A stretch of 27,500 bases of DNA from assembly GCA_012295275.1 (NCBI GenBank), contig CM022675.1, forward strand, positions 5,216,276 to 5,243,775, read 5' to 3'. The stretch's first letter is position 1; each line of letters begins with the position of its first letter. The notes beneath the pieces are model-generated. The model did not search any database. It saw nothing but the letters and a program-made list of their open reading frames with translations, and had not been told where the DNA came from. Origin of the DNA: Chrysomallon squamiferum. Its lineage: Eukaryota > Mollusca > Gastropoda > Neomphalida > Peltospiridae. This document shows, piece by piece, positions 1-8,929 of this stretch. The position numbers and the translations under genes were made by a program.

Positions 1-59
1 TCTGTGTGTGTGTGTGTGTGTGTGTGTGTCTATGTGTGTTTGGTTATATCTAGTCATTT

Positions 60-522
60 ATTTTTACTTAACAAATTTGAATTAAAAAAGAGAAAGTTCT
101 ATCTTTCTTAAATTTTATTGTTTTCATACAATTTAATATAATTTCTCAGAAAGATATAAATAATAAGAATAATATATAAAAATAAAAAATAAACTAACAT
201 AATTAAAATAATGTGTGAAGGTCTAACTTAGCATATAAATGAACAAAGTATAACAGCAACAGGTAAAATAGTTAAAATATAATTTCAGTATAAAATAAAA
301 CTGAAATATTTTTTAATCAACACCACAAATAATATTATTTTCTGAGGAAAAACAATGGAAATAATTTCATGCACAAGAATGGCATAGATAGGATACACAT
401 TTACGAACTATTAAATTCAAAATAAGCTGCATCAAATATTTTATTGATTTGTTGCGTTATTTGATGTGAAATTAGTAGCGATAAAGTTGATATTATACAT
501 ACATTTACTGTTATTTCTAAGA

Positions 523-596
<74 letters not shown>

Positions 597-626
597 TTTT
601 ACTATTATTATTTTTTAATATAAATA
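60..626 (-). other. Family 3' flank (relic unit)
   Basis: This AT-rich sequence is alignable by eye with 12600-13107 and 20050-20570, including the TTTGAAGATCTAGTT-like and CTGCATCAAATATTTTATTG blocks. No ORF is present. A run of ATT and TTTA units sits at about 536-600. Confidence 0.6.
440..445 (-). promoter_or_regulatory. Candidate polyadenylation signal of the relic unit
   Basis: AATAAA occurs on the minus strand in the conserved 3' flank. It could also serve copy A by read-through, because copy A's own 3' flank (701-991) lacks this part. Confidence 0.35.
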
Positions 627-700
627 TTAAGATGTATTTTCATCTTCGTCTTCCAGAACGAAATAAACATTTCCATCATTTTGAGAGAAATTCAGTTCTT
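627..700 (-). pseudogene. Relic of a fourth receptor copy: last tail codons
   Basis: This stretch encodes LNFSQND, GNVYFVLEDED and a family stop at 627-629, nearly identical to the end of exon 10 in the three copies. At 700 homology stops abruptly. Beyond it (about 715-765) the sequence resembles the spacer upstream of the other units. Left of it lies a full family 3' flank with its own AATAAA at 440-445. It looks like a unit whose body was deleted. Confidence 0.75.
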
Positions 701-991
701 ATATAAATGTATCAATGTATTTATTTCTCTTGATATAATTTTTTTCTCTTTTAAATTAAGAAAAGGACAAAGGTATATCACTCTGAAATTTTATTGTTTT
801 CATATAATTTAAGATAATTTCTTAGTAACATCTAAATAATAATAATAATATATTAAAAATTAAAAATAAATTAACATAATTAAAACAAAATATTTGAAGA
901 TCTAGTTCAATATAGAAATTAACAAAACAAAATATTAAGTTAAATAGTTATAATAAAATGAAATGTCTAACATTTTTTAATTTTATAAATA

Positions 992-1751
992 TTAAGCTAT
1001 ATTTTTATGGACATCTTCGTCTTCCAGAACGAAATAAACATATGCATCATTTTGAGAGAAATTCAGTTCTTCATCTACGTTCTCACAGTTGATGTCGTCT
1101 GCTTTTAATGAATACTGAGATGAATTTACGTCAGTGTGGTTATATAAACTGGAATCACAGAAATTTGAAACAACGGCTTCAGTTGTGTCGTAGTCGTCGA
1201 CGTTTTGTTTACCAAGATGATGGTACACATTCGATGAAGTTGCTCTCGGTATTTTTGTGTCTGTCGTATCGTAAACTCCATCATCAGCGATGTTAATGTG
1301 CATCTTCGATGTGTTTGTCTTCATTCTTTTCCCGTTCGTTTTGTCGAAATCGCCGCCATTATGGTTATGTTCAGTAACATGACGATTTTCTTGAATCGCT
1401 TCTGCTGTTTCGTAATCTGAATCATTACTAGCATTCATGTAACTATTCTGTCTACTGTCAGTGGTTAGAGGGGAACAACTCTGTTTATCAGTTTGAAGTA
1501 GAGTTACCGTTCCTCGTTTAACTTTGTTAATTTTACTGTAATAGTCGTCATCTTCACCTTTGCATGTCACGTCAGAATTTACGTAACTTATTACGTCATT
1601 AGACAGGTTCTCGTTCATGGTTTTATTAATTCCCGCTTTAACAGGTTGTTCAAATTCATAGTCTGCAGTTTCAGCGTTGTAACTTTTGTTTATGTGACCT
1701 TTGTTTACGTTCAGTTGTGTTTCTTCCTTTGCGAAACAAAAACGTTTTGTT
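992..1751 (-). CDS. Copy A exon 10: full Tyr-rich cytoplasmic tail
   Basis: This open exon adds 253 residues after the helix and ends at TAA 992-994. It begins basic (RTKRFCFAKE). It is acidic and rich in Asn, Asp and Tyr. Tyr sites include ADYEFE, ISYVNS, DDYYSKI, NSYMNA, SDYETAEAI, GVYDTTDTKI, NVYHHL, DDYDTTEAVV and VYFVLEDED. Several fit Y-x-x-hydrophobic or Y-x-N, types bound by SH2 domains when phosphorylated. No strict ITAM spacing was found. This is the only full tail in the window. Confidence 0.85.
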
Positions 1752-1981
1752 CTGTAACATAATATAGAAGGAAAATTGAAAATAATAATAGATACACTTC
1801 TTATTTATTCATTTATTTATTTATTTTGGTAGAATTTGAAAAAAAGAGGAATTTATTGTTTCATAACACCTTAAATGTTTTAATACATTTCAGTAGTATC
1901 CGTGTTTTCTAAAATGTTCACCGTTTAATAATATACTGTAAAATAAAATAACATTAAATTATATAAATAAATAATGTTTAC

Positions 1982-2057
1982 CGTTTCATCCAGATGAAAA
2001 TCAAGACAGATGTTACCATAACAACAATTACAACAACAACACTGCCGGCAATCAAAG
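1982..2057 (-). CDS. Copy A exon 9: transmembrane helix
   Basis: This exon is 76 nt, phase 1 to 2. It reads ALIAGSVVVVIVVMVTSVL and then IFIWMK. The acceptor is TTTTTAG and the donor is GTAAAC. Confidence 0.85.
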
Positions 2058-2545
2058 CTAAAAATAAACAAGTTATAAATATTGTTACCATCTATATATT
2101 TACCTACCTCTCAGTTTGTTACAAAACTTTTAACATCGTTTATCCAGCATTCAACAGTCGTAATTGAAAATTAAGGAAACAGACGATTTGTGTCCGTTCT
2201 TTAAAAACTAAAACAACTTTTCAGAAACGAAAACCCCTGATGGCAAAAAACAAAGAAAAAATAATAAATAATAATAAAAACAACAAATATTAAAAAAAAA
2301 AAAAATAAAAAAATAAAAAAAAAAAAATTAAAATAAATTTATTTGAAATAAATAATTTTAAAAATTAGTTGTTTTAATATAGTAAAATACAAAAAAAAAA
2401 AAAGAAGTTAAAAAAAAGTTGCCGTTGTTACAGTCATGAACATCCCCTGATTAATAATAATAAAATAAAATAAAATAAAATAAATGATAAAAATAAAAAA
2501 AAATCAAATTTGTTATTAAAATAAAAAGAAAATAATCAAAAAGAC

Positions 2546-2830
2546 CTGCGTTGTTCTTGGGTTGGTTCGTCTAATGTTTTCGTCCTTTTCAAAAAAAAAT
2601 TGTCGTCCAAAAAATTTAAATTAATGTTGTTAATGTATAAGTCCAAACAAAAAAACATTTCTTTTAATTGTCGTTGTCGTCGTTGTTTCCGTTGTCAATA
2701 GTTAAAAAAATGTGTTTTAATGTGAAGTTCACTGTTACTTTCGTCTTTTTGTCCTTTTCAAACGACGTTGTTACCGTCGTGTTAAGTGTTAGTAGTTTGG
2801 TCGTTGGAATTGATGTTGTAGTAGTTTTAT
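2546..2830 (-). pseudogene. Copy A exon 8: Thr-rich stalk with in-frame stops
   Basis: This exon is 285 nt, phase-compatible at both ends (TTAACAG acceptor, GTCTTT donor). It begins KTTTTSIPTTKLL and ends with the family TNQ-type residues. The middle holds Asn/Asp-rich sequence, poly-T tracts and in-frame stops (a first TAA after NDNDN, then further TAA, TGA and TAG). It is longer than in II (165) and I (246), so the middle seems rearranged. Confidence 0.65.
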
Positions 2831-3338
2831 CTGTTAATAAAAGTTACATGTTTTTTATCAGAAAATCTTTACAGTGAAATGTATCGTCTTCAACATTATT
2901 ATCTACATTATCAACATTATCTTATTTCTTTTCAAATACTATTGTAATTAATTTTAATTTAAGATCAGAATGTGCGTATGTGTTTCGATTCTGATTGTTT
3001 CAAAATTACCTCTACTACTACTACTACTGCTGCTACTGCTACTACTACTATTAGTGTTACTTTCATTTAAAAATAATACATGTAAGAAATACAGAGACAG
3101 ACAGTAATATTTCTGTTATCGAAATTAATTTTCACTGAAAATGTTGTTTTTATTCGTTAAAAACCTAGCATTAATTTGGTATGTACGTGTTGTGTGAGTA
3201 TATTATGCATGTTTTTATGTGTGTATTTATTTATCTAACCATGTATCTGTGATTCTCTGTGTCTGCTTTCTGTAATAGTTTCTTCTTTCTAATCAAAAAC
3301 TGACCCCCCAAACAAACGCACACACACACAGTACTCAC

Positions 3339-3464
3339 AAAGTTCACAGACAGCAGAAAATTTCGTCGATGACTCTTTAGGAATGTAGCGACTGATATTT
3401 TTAGACCATGTAATACTTTGATGAGTTGTTACATAACTGTTGGGAGGATTTGTAACAAGGCTTC
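3339..3464 (-). CDS. Copy A exon 7: C-terminal half of second CTLD
   Basis: This exon is 126 nt, phase 1-1, and open. It reads SLVTNPPNSYVTT, NISRYIPKESS and ends KFSAVCEL. The first of the two terminal Cys of copy I is Phe here, so a disulfide may be missing. It has an NIS sequon. The donor is GTGAGT. Confidence 0.75.
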
Positions 3465-3714
3465 CTTTAATTAAAATAATAATAAAAGAAGAACAAAGAA
3501 ATAAGAATAAAAATCTTTTCATTAATAAGGAACAATTTTTAATCTGCAGTCATCATACATCTTCATATAACCGTGTATAAAACAAGAGATGTTAGATATA
3601 GAGATAGGTAGTTGGACAAGAGAAAGATAGATGTTTTCTAAGTGTCTCTAAGTGTGTACGTGTTTCTGTGTGTTTGTTTATTTGTTAGTGGCCGGACATT
3701 TGGCTGAATAGATG

Positions 3715-4305
3715 TACATTTTCGCATTTCTAATTTTTATGTTTTCTTATTTATTTATTTATTATTATTATTGTTATTGTTGTTGTTGTTGTTATTGTTT
3801 ATTTGTTTCTTGAAAAGTAATTGCTTTATAAAAGAAAATACAAAAACACAAAAATATCAAATGAAATGGTAAATTACTGCACATCATTTGTAATAAAATA
3901 TGTTAATTGTTAAATAACGTAATAGAAAATTACGATATAACAATATTTTCAAAACTATTTAAATATTGTGTGCTGTGTCACACTAGCTGACTTAAAGTGG
4001 CAGTCCTCTTTGTCTTCCAGGCTGCACAAGACACATCCTTGTCTCTTCAAAGTGCACAAGAAACAAATTCACTTTAGCTTTCAGCAACTTCACTGAAATA
4101 CGCCTGTCTCAGTCACTGTATTTGTACATAGCCTCACTACATAACACGTATACCTTCATTTAAAATTTTAAATCCTTCTAGTTTTACATGACAGAAACTA
4201 TTTGCCGGCTTGTGCATTTGTCCACTCGGTTAGTGTCTATTAGTCTAAAAGTCCGTTCGGTGAAATGTCTGTCATTGAAATGTTCGACTGCTAGAAGTCA
4301 GCTGA
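3715..4305. other. Copy A-specific insertion in intron 6
   Basis: Copy I joins the equivalent flanks within about 30 nt (23373-23410), while copy A has some 590 extra bp. The edges carry related inverted words (GGACATTTGGCTGAA on the left; the reverse complement of the right begins GGTCATTTAGTCAGCT). It may be a non-autonomous element. No ORF was recognised. Confidence 0.4.
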
Positions 4306-4325
4306 CTAAATGACCGGGAAAGACG

Positions 4326-4935
4326 TATATGTGTATGTTTGTATTTATGTATGTTTGTATTTATGTATGTTTGTATATATGGATGTGTGTATTTATGTAT
4401 GTTTGTATATATGTATGTTTGTATATATGTATGTTTGTATATATGTATGGTTGTATATTTGCATGTTTGTATTTATGTATGTTTGTATATATGTATGTTT
4501 GTATATATGTATGTTTGTATTTATTTATGTTTGTATTTATGTATGTTTGTATATATGTATGTGTGTATTTATGTATGTTTGTATATATGTATGTTTGTAT
4601 ATATGTACGTTTGTATATATGTATGGTTGTATATTTGCATGTTTGTATATAATATGTATGTTTGTATATATGTATGTTTGTATTTATTTATGTTTGTATT
4701 TATGTATGTTTGTATATATGTATGTTTGTATTTATGTATGTTTGTATATATGTATGTTTGTATTTATGTATGTTTGTATTTTTGTGTGTTTGTATTTATG
4801 TATGTTTGTATATATGTATGTTTGTATATATGTATGTTTGTATTTATGTATGTTTGTAAATATGTATGTTTGTATATATATATGTTTGTAAATATGTATG
4901 TTTGTATTCATGTATGTTTGTATGTTTGTATTTTT
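4326..4935. repeat. TGTA-rich tandem array in copy A intron 6
   Basis: The 16-bp unit is TATGTATGTTTGTATA with TTTAT variants. It has no stop codon on the plus strand in any frame, which makes long spurious plus-strand reading frames of Tyr, Val, Cys and Met. It occupies the same intron as the array at 23418-24120. Confidence 0.93.
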
Positions 4936-4965
4936 GTCTGTGTCTGTACATCTGAGTTCTCTTAC

Positions 4966-5187
4966 CATCAATCCACCTCCATTCAATGTTTCGTTTGAGT
5001 CCAATCCAGAATTTTCCCATTGTCTGGAATTACTGTTGATCAGCGTTTTCAGTTCTGACTCTGCTGTGTCTGTCAGTTTTGACAAATTTCCACCACACTG
5101 TACTCTAGCTTCATTCCAGTTAACGTCATGGGTCAAAATACGTCGTATTTCTGCAGATTTGTCTCATATCAGCTTTAAAGCGTTTCC
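4966..5187 (-). pseudogene. Copy A exon 6: N-terminal half of second CTLD with two indels
   Basis: This exon is 222 nt, 3 nt short of copy II, through a 2-nt loss near the early Cys region and a 1-nt loss in the codon before WIGL. Between the two losses the family frame (WNEARVQCGGNLSKL) is out of phase with the exon ends, and the spliced frame meets TGA near 5129. Splice sites are kept (CAG acceptor, GTAAGA donor). Exon identity is certain from near-identical DNA. Confidence 0.75.
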
Positions 5188-5437
5188 CTGAAAGTACTCT
5201 ATGGATTTTAGCAAATCTGCTTTTCATTGTTCAGTTTTAAGTGAAATGATGTTAGCATTTCGCTATAACAAAAATGATATTAGTTAAACGCACACAAATT
5301 GAAACATACAAACATACCACTCATACATGAAAGTATATGGTGTCAAAACGGAAAAAGAAAGAAAGAAACGAAACGAAAAGAATGAACAAACAAACAAACA
5401 AACGACGGACAAACAAACAAATAAATAAACCACATAC

Positions 5438-5572
5438 TTGGACAAACAGCTGACGTCCACTGTGTATTACAGTTTGCAAATCGAAGGGTGATTTTGTTGT
5501 TTTCATATTTGACGAAGCCGCAGTTGCTGTTTTTACTTGTTCTGCTTTTTATATCTACAGAAACAGGCAGAT
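5438..5572 (-). CDS. Copy A exon 5: C-terminal half of first CTLD
   Basis: This exon is 135 nt, phase 1-1. It carries NCGFVKYENN, FANC and QWTSAVCP. The Tyr of CGY in the other copies is Phe here. It is otherwise intact. Confidence 0.8.
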
Positions 5573-5611
5573 CTGAAATAAAATATTTCTTTAATATAAA
5601 AACAGCATCTG

Positions 5612-5998
5612 TATGATACTACTACTACTACTCCTACCACTACAACTGCTATTACTACTGCTTCTTCTTCGTCTTCTTTTTCTACAACTATTACTATTAT
5701 CACGACTACTACTATTTCTACTGCTGCTACCACTACTAAAGCGAGTATTACTTTTGCTCCTTTTGTTGCCTGCACTATTACTACTACTGTTTATGCTGTT
5801 TCAAATACTATTATTTCTATCACTGCTGCTACTACAACTAATACTGCTGCTACTACAACTAACACTGCTGCTACTACAACTAATACTGCTGCTACTACAA
5901 CTATCACTGCTGCTACTACAACTAATACTACTGCTACTAAATGAATAAATACTAATATGACTAAAAGGAAATAATAATGAATACTGATTACAACTGCT
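5612..5998. repeat. Trinucleotide-rich intron 4, copy A
   Basis: These are CTA/CTG/CAA-like triplets. Within them, at about 5818-5940, is a cleaner 21-bp unit (ACTGCTGCTACTACAACTAAT) repeated five to six times. It gives long but meaningless Leu-rich or Val-rich frames. Confidence 0.85.
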
Positions 5999-6109
5999 AC
6001 TACCAATACCACTTTAATCCGAATCCGATAAGAAAGAAATAAAAAAAAAAAAAAGAGATAAAAATCTTACACTTTTTCCACCTGTATATTATCAAAATAA
6101 AATTCTTAC

Positions 6110-6254
6110 CCAATTCGTAGACAGAAACAACGTCCACACCACCACAGTACTCGTCATAGGTCCCAGGACAGCGTACTTTGTTTACTTTATTGAATGTTGT
6201 ATCTTTCTTAGAGTTTGTTTTATGTTCTGGAAGACTGCAGAAACATTTTCTTCC
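6110..6254 (-). CDS. Copy A exon 4: WSC domain, second half
   Basis: This exon is 145 nt, phase 0 to 1. It starts GRKCFCSLPEHK and ends with CPGTYDEYCGG, VDVVSVYEL. The donor is GTAAGA. It is intact. Confidence 0.87.
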
Positions 6255-6516
6255 CTGTAATACGACAGTATGAAACTGAACTTGATTTTTTGTAATTTTA
6301 TAACTTTTTACTAGAGATAGAGAGAAAAGCAAAGCGAGACAGATAGGTATAAATAGATCAGAAAGTTAAACTTTGGTAAAAATATTGCACACAGATAAAT
6401 ATATAGGTACAACGAGAGAAAAAAGATAGGTATATATATATATATTGAAAGATAGATAAAGAGAGATAAACATACTGATATATAAATATATAGAGAGTCA
6501 AAAGGAAAGATAACTA

Positions 6517-6533
6517 GTATATGTGTGTGTGTT

Positions 6534-6607
<74 letters not shown>
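6517..6607. repeat. GT then GA microsatellite, copy A intron 3
   Basis: A short GT run is followed by an uninterrupted GA run of about 60 bp, in the intron between the WSC half-exons. Confidence 0.95.
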
Positions 6608-6609
<2 letters not shown>

Positions 6610-6771
6610 ATCACAGTGTCATAAATGAATGTGAAATTATATTTTACTTACTTGTTTATATGTTCGCCAATGCACAGTTTTTGTTCGATTTCTGTGTGTA
6701 TGTTTTCAGCTTAGAATTACACTACATTATACTTTGAAAGAACAGATTTATCTAAGAGTAAAATAAATCAC

Positions 6772-6914
6772 CTGTAAACCAAATCTTCTCTTTGTTGTGT
6801 TACACCACTGGAAACATTTAAACACACTGTTGTCATCAATAGTAACAGGACTGTTTGACACAGTTTGTGACACAGGTATATCTTCAACAAATTTAAACAG
6901 AGCTTCATTTGTTT
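6772..6914 (-). CDS. Copy A exon 3: WSC domain, first half
   Basis: This exon is 143 nt, phase 1 to 0. It reads SVFKCFQWCNTTKRRFGLQ at its end, with the WSC C-x3-C pair. The acceptor is TTTTTCAG. Confidence 0.85.
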
Positions 6915-7182
6915 CTGAAAAATGAAACAATAAAAATAAGAATAACATAAGTTAAAAAGAGAAAAAAAATGATGATAAAAATAATAAAATATTACCACTA
7001 TCACTACTACTACTACTAGTACTGCTGCTACTACTACTGCTACTGCTACTATACTACTACTACTACTAATAATAACAACAACAATCAGGAAACAAAGAAA
7101 CAAACAAATATAAATTTATATTACAAACATTTAATATTAGAACAAACCTATTAAAATGTAAATGTGTAGTGAAAAATACAAC

Positions 7183-7278
<96 letters not shown>

Positions 7279-7302
7279 CCCCCTCTCTCTCTCTCTCTCT
7301 CT
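7183..7302. repeat. TC microsatellite, copy A intron 2
   Basis: TC runs are broken by a CA block and a C run, next to the exon 2 donor. Confidence 0.95.
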
Positions 7303-7323
7303 CTTAATAACATATTAATATAC

Positions 7324-7542
7324 CCGTCCATATCCAGGGAGTGTAAGTTTCTGTGGCACCAGCCCAGTAAGTTTCATTTGGTTTCATTATTTTCCAGACA
7401 TTAGACACAGATATAGAGTTTGTAACAAGTCTTCCTCCCTTTGACTGACAGCCAGAATAAACAGCAGACCACCACGACTGGGCCTCATTCAGTATGACGT
7501 AACTGTCTGTCATGGCGTCACCAGATACGTCACTCCAGGGAC
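7324..7542 (-). CDS. Copy A exon 2: N-terminal half of first CTLD
   Basis: This exon is 219 nt, phase 1-1. It reads NEAQSWWSAVYSGC, KGGRLV, NETYWAGATETY and W-I-W. The donor is GTATAT, slightly weaker than the GTATGT of the other copies. A TC microsatellite lies about 20 nt inside intron 2. Confidence 0.85.
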
Positions 7543-7973
7543 CTACGTATTGAAAAATATACAGAACAGAAACATTTAGGGTATCATAACGAGTGATCAA
7601 CCTTTAGGTATGGCCTAGTGAGATAAAAATGTAAGCAAAATTGTGTTATATTTTAAATTTTCTATTACCTTTATAGGAGTATATACGGCGTTGTATAATA
7701 TTATATATACATCACATAAACTTGTTGTTGTCTCAAATCTTTTCAAAATACATATATATAGTCTTTGTCTCACAATTAAAAATTAGTACAGTAATGAAAA
7801 AAAAAGACGATATAAAAATTACAACTGTAACAATATGTGTGATAATGATAAATAACTGAAAATCATTTCAAAATGTATATGATTTATTTATGTATATAGA
7901 GCGTGAAAAGAGACAGACAAAACAGATGAAAACACAATGAAAACTGAATAAAGATGTGTGTGTGTGTGTGAAA

Positions 7974-7974
<1 letters not shown>

Positions 7975-8021
<47 letters not shown>
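7975..8021. repeat. GA microsatellite, copy A intron 1
   Basis: An uninterrupted GA run follows a GT run at 7955-7969. Confidence 0.93.
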
Positions 8022-8026
<5 letters not shown>

Positions 8027-8181
8027 AAAGAGACGATATTATACATATTTAACACAAAACAGATTTTTCTATTAAAATACGTCAGACATTTATTCTTGTC
8101 TCTCCTCTTTTAGATCATATGTATGTATGTGTGTATATATATATTCTTTTTATTATAATAGTTAATGTAAAATCTACTTAC

Positions 8182-8252
8182 TTAATATTTCTGCCTGGGT
8201 AGACACACAAACAAAAAGAAATAATAAAAATATCGACAACTGTAGACAACAT
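8182..8252 (-). CDS. Copy A proximal exon 1: signal peptide, out of phase
   Basis: The coding part is 71 nt, starting MLSTVVDIFIISFCLC. The length is 1 nt off the 70 and 73 nt of the other first exons, so joining to exon 2 gives a TGA within a few codons. The donor GTAAGT is good. It is either decayed or carries a sequence error. The upstream block is conserved. Confidence 0.65.
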
Positions 8253-8455
8253 GGCGCAGTCTTCGAGATTTTAAATAACTACAACCAGGACAAATCACCT
8301 GGACCAGGAACAAGATAAAAGAGAGCAAAAAAGATAAAAGTTGTTAGTTATGATAACAGGTTTTTCCTTCCCTTGTTTACTTAGTTATAGAACAGTGTAG
8401 TGTATCTGTGTGATAAAAATAAAACTTGTTTTAGATAAACTCGCGCATGACAAAG
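8253..8455 (-). promoter_or_regulatory. Promoter or 5' UTR block of proximal exon 1
   Basis: About 200 bp upstream of the ATG is conserved with 11814-12035 and 19228-19440. On the minus strand, from far to near, it holds GCGCGAGTTTATC, an A/T run TTTTATTTTTATC, AGTAAACAAGGGAAGG, and several GATA-type cores (TTATC). No single TATA box can be fixed. Conservation next to three ATGs, amid diverged repeats, suggests promoter plus leader. Confidence 0.45.
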
Positions 8456-8527
8456 ACTACGGCAAAACAGGGTAGAAAACACAATAAAAAACTGAAACAA
8501 TTTTACTGTATGTGTGTATTCGTGTGT

Positions 8528-8685
8528 ATCGATGTGTGTGTGTGTGTGTGTCTGAGTGTGTGTGTGAGAAAGACAGAGAGAAACATAGAAAGAAAGAACG
8601 AGATAGTAGAACATAAAAACATTTACATTTCTCTCTCTCACATTTCACCTTTCTCTCTCTGTCTGTTAGTCTGTGTGTGTGTGTG

Positions 8686-8725
<40 letters not shown>

Positions 8726-8727
8726 TG
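8528..8727. repeat. GT and GA/TC microsatellites upstream of copy A
   Basis: GT runs at about 8536-8565 and 8670-8714 lie with a short GA-rich part between them. They sit beyond the proximal promoter-like block, like the GA-rich tracts upstream of the other first exons. Confidence 0.85.
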
Positions 8728-8858
8728 TCTGAGAGTATATATTTACTTCATAAATTTACTGAACAGATGTGATTTCACATTTCAGATAAATGTATATTTG
8801 TGCCGTTTGGTGTTTAGTTTTGGTTATTTTAGTCATTTATATACTGATAAATTTCACT

Positions 8859-8880
8859 GCGAGATCTCGCGAGATCTCGC
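8859..8880. promoter_or_regulatory. Perfect 22-bp CGCG palindrome
   Basis: It is self-complementary, made of two CGAGATCTCG halves, with TCTCGCGAGA at 8865-8874. That 10-mer is the known CGCG element bound by BANP in vertebrates. It lies about 50 bp before the THAP fragment ATG in otherwise CpG-poor DNA. Promoter use here is inferred. Confidence 0.5.
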
Positions 8881-8929
8881 CGAAAATAGTCCTACTTGGA
8901 AATCGGTGGACAAAAGCTATCATGCTGTA

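Larger units (their letters stand above)
992..8252 (-). pseudogene. Receptor copy A: CTLD/WSC/CTLD membrane receptor, ten exons, disrupted
   Basis: This is the left-most family copy, with exons at 8182-8252, 7324-7542, 6772-6914, 6110-6254, 5438-5572, 4966-5187, 3339-3464, 2546-2830, 1982-2057 and 992-1751. All are bounded by GT-AG and match the phases of the other copies. The intended product is a type I receptor: signal peptide, CTLD interrupted by a WSC domain, second CTLD, stalk, one helix and a 253-residue tail. Lesions seen are a 1-nt shift in exon 1, a 2-nt plus a 1-nt loss in exon 6, and several in-frame stops in exon 8. Exons 2-5, 7, 9 and 10 are open. Exon 1 at 11741-11813 has the correct phase and could replace the proximal one. 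It may be a pseudogene, a gene that skips bad exons, or a gene with assembly indels. Exon identity is well supported; the functional state is open. Confidence 0.7.

Noticed and set aside
1108-1296. Plus-strand 62-codon frame, also at 20687-20875
   Set aside because: Complement of the conserved tail exon; conserved only because the minus strand codes.
992-1751. Tail as a classical ITAM or ITIM
   Set aside because: No pair of YxxL/I at ITAM spacing, and residues two before the Tyr do not fit the strict ITIM pattern.
4310-4998. Long plus-strand frames of Tyr/Val/Cys/Met (also at 23351-24246)
   Set aside because: They are the three open frames of a stop-free TGTA repeat inside an intron of minus-strand genes; no protein-like composition.
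5613-5948. Leu-rich plus-strand and Val-rich minus-strand frames in the triplet tract
   Set aside because: Triplet repeats give homopolymer-like translations; they lie within intron 4.
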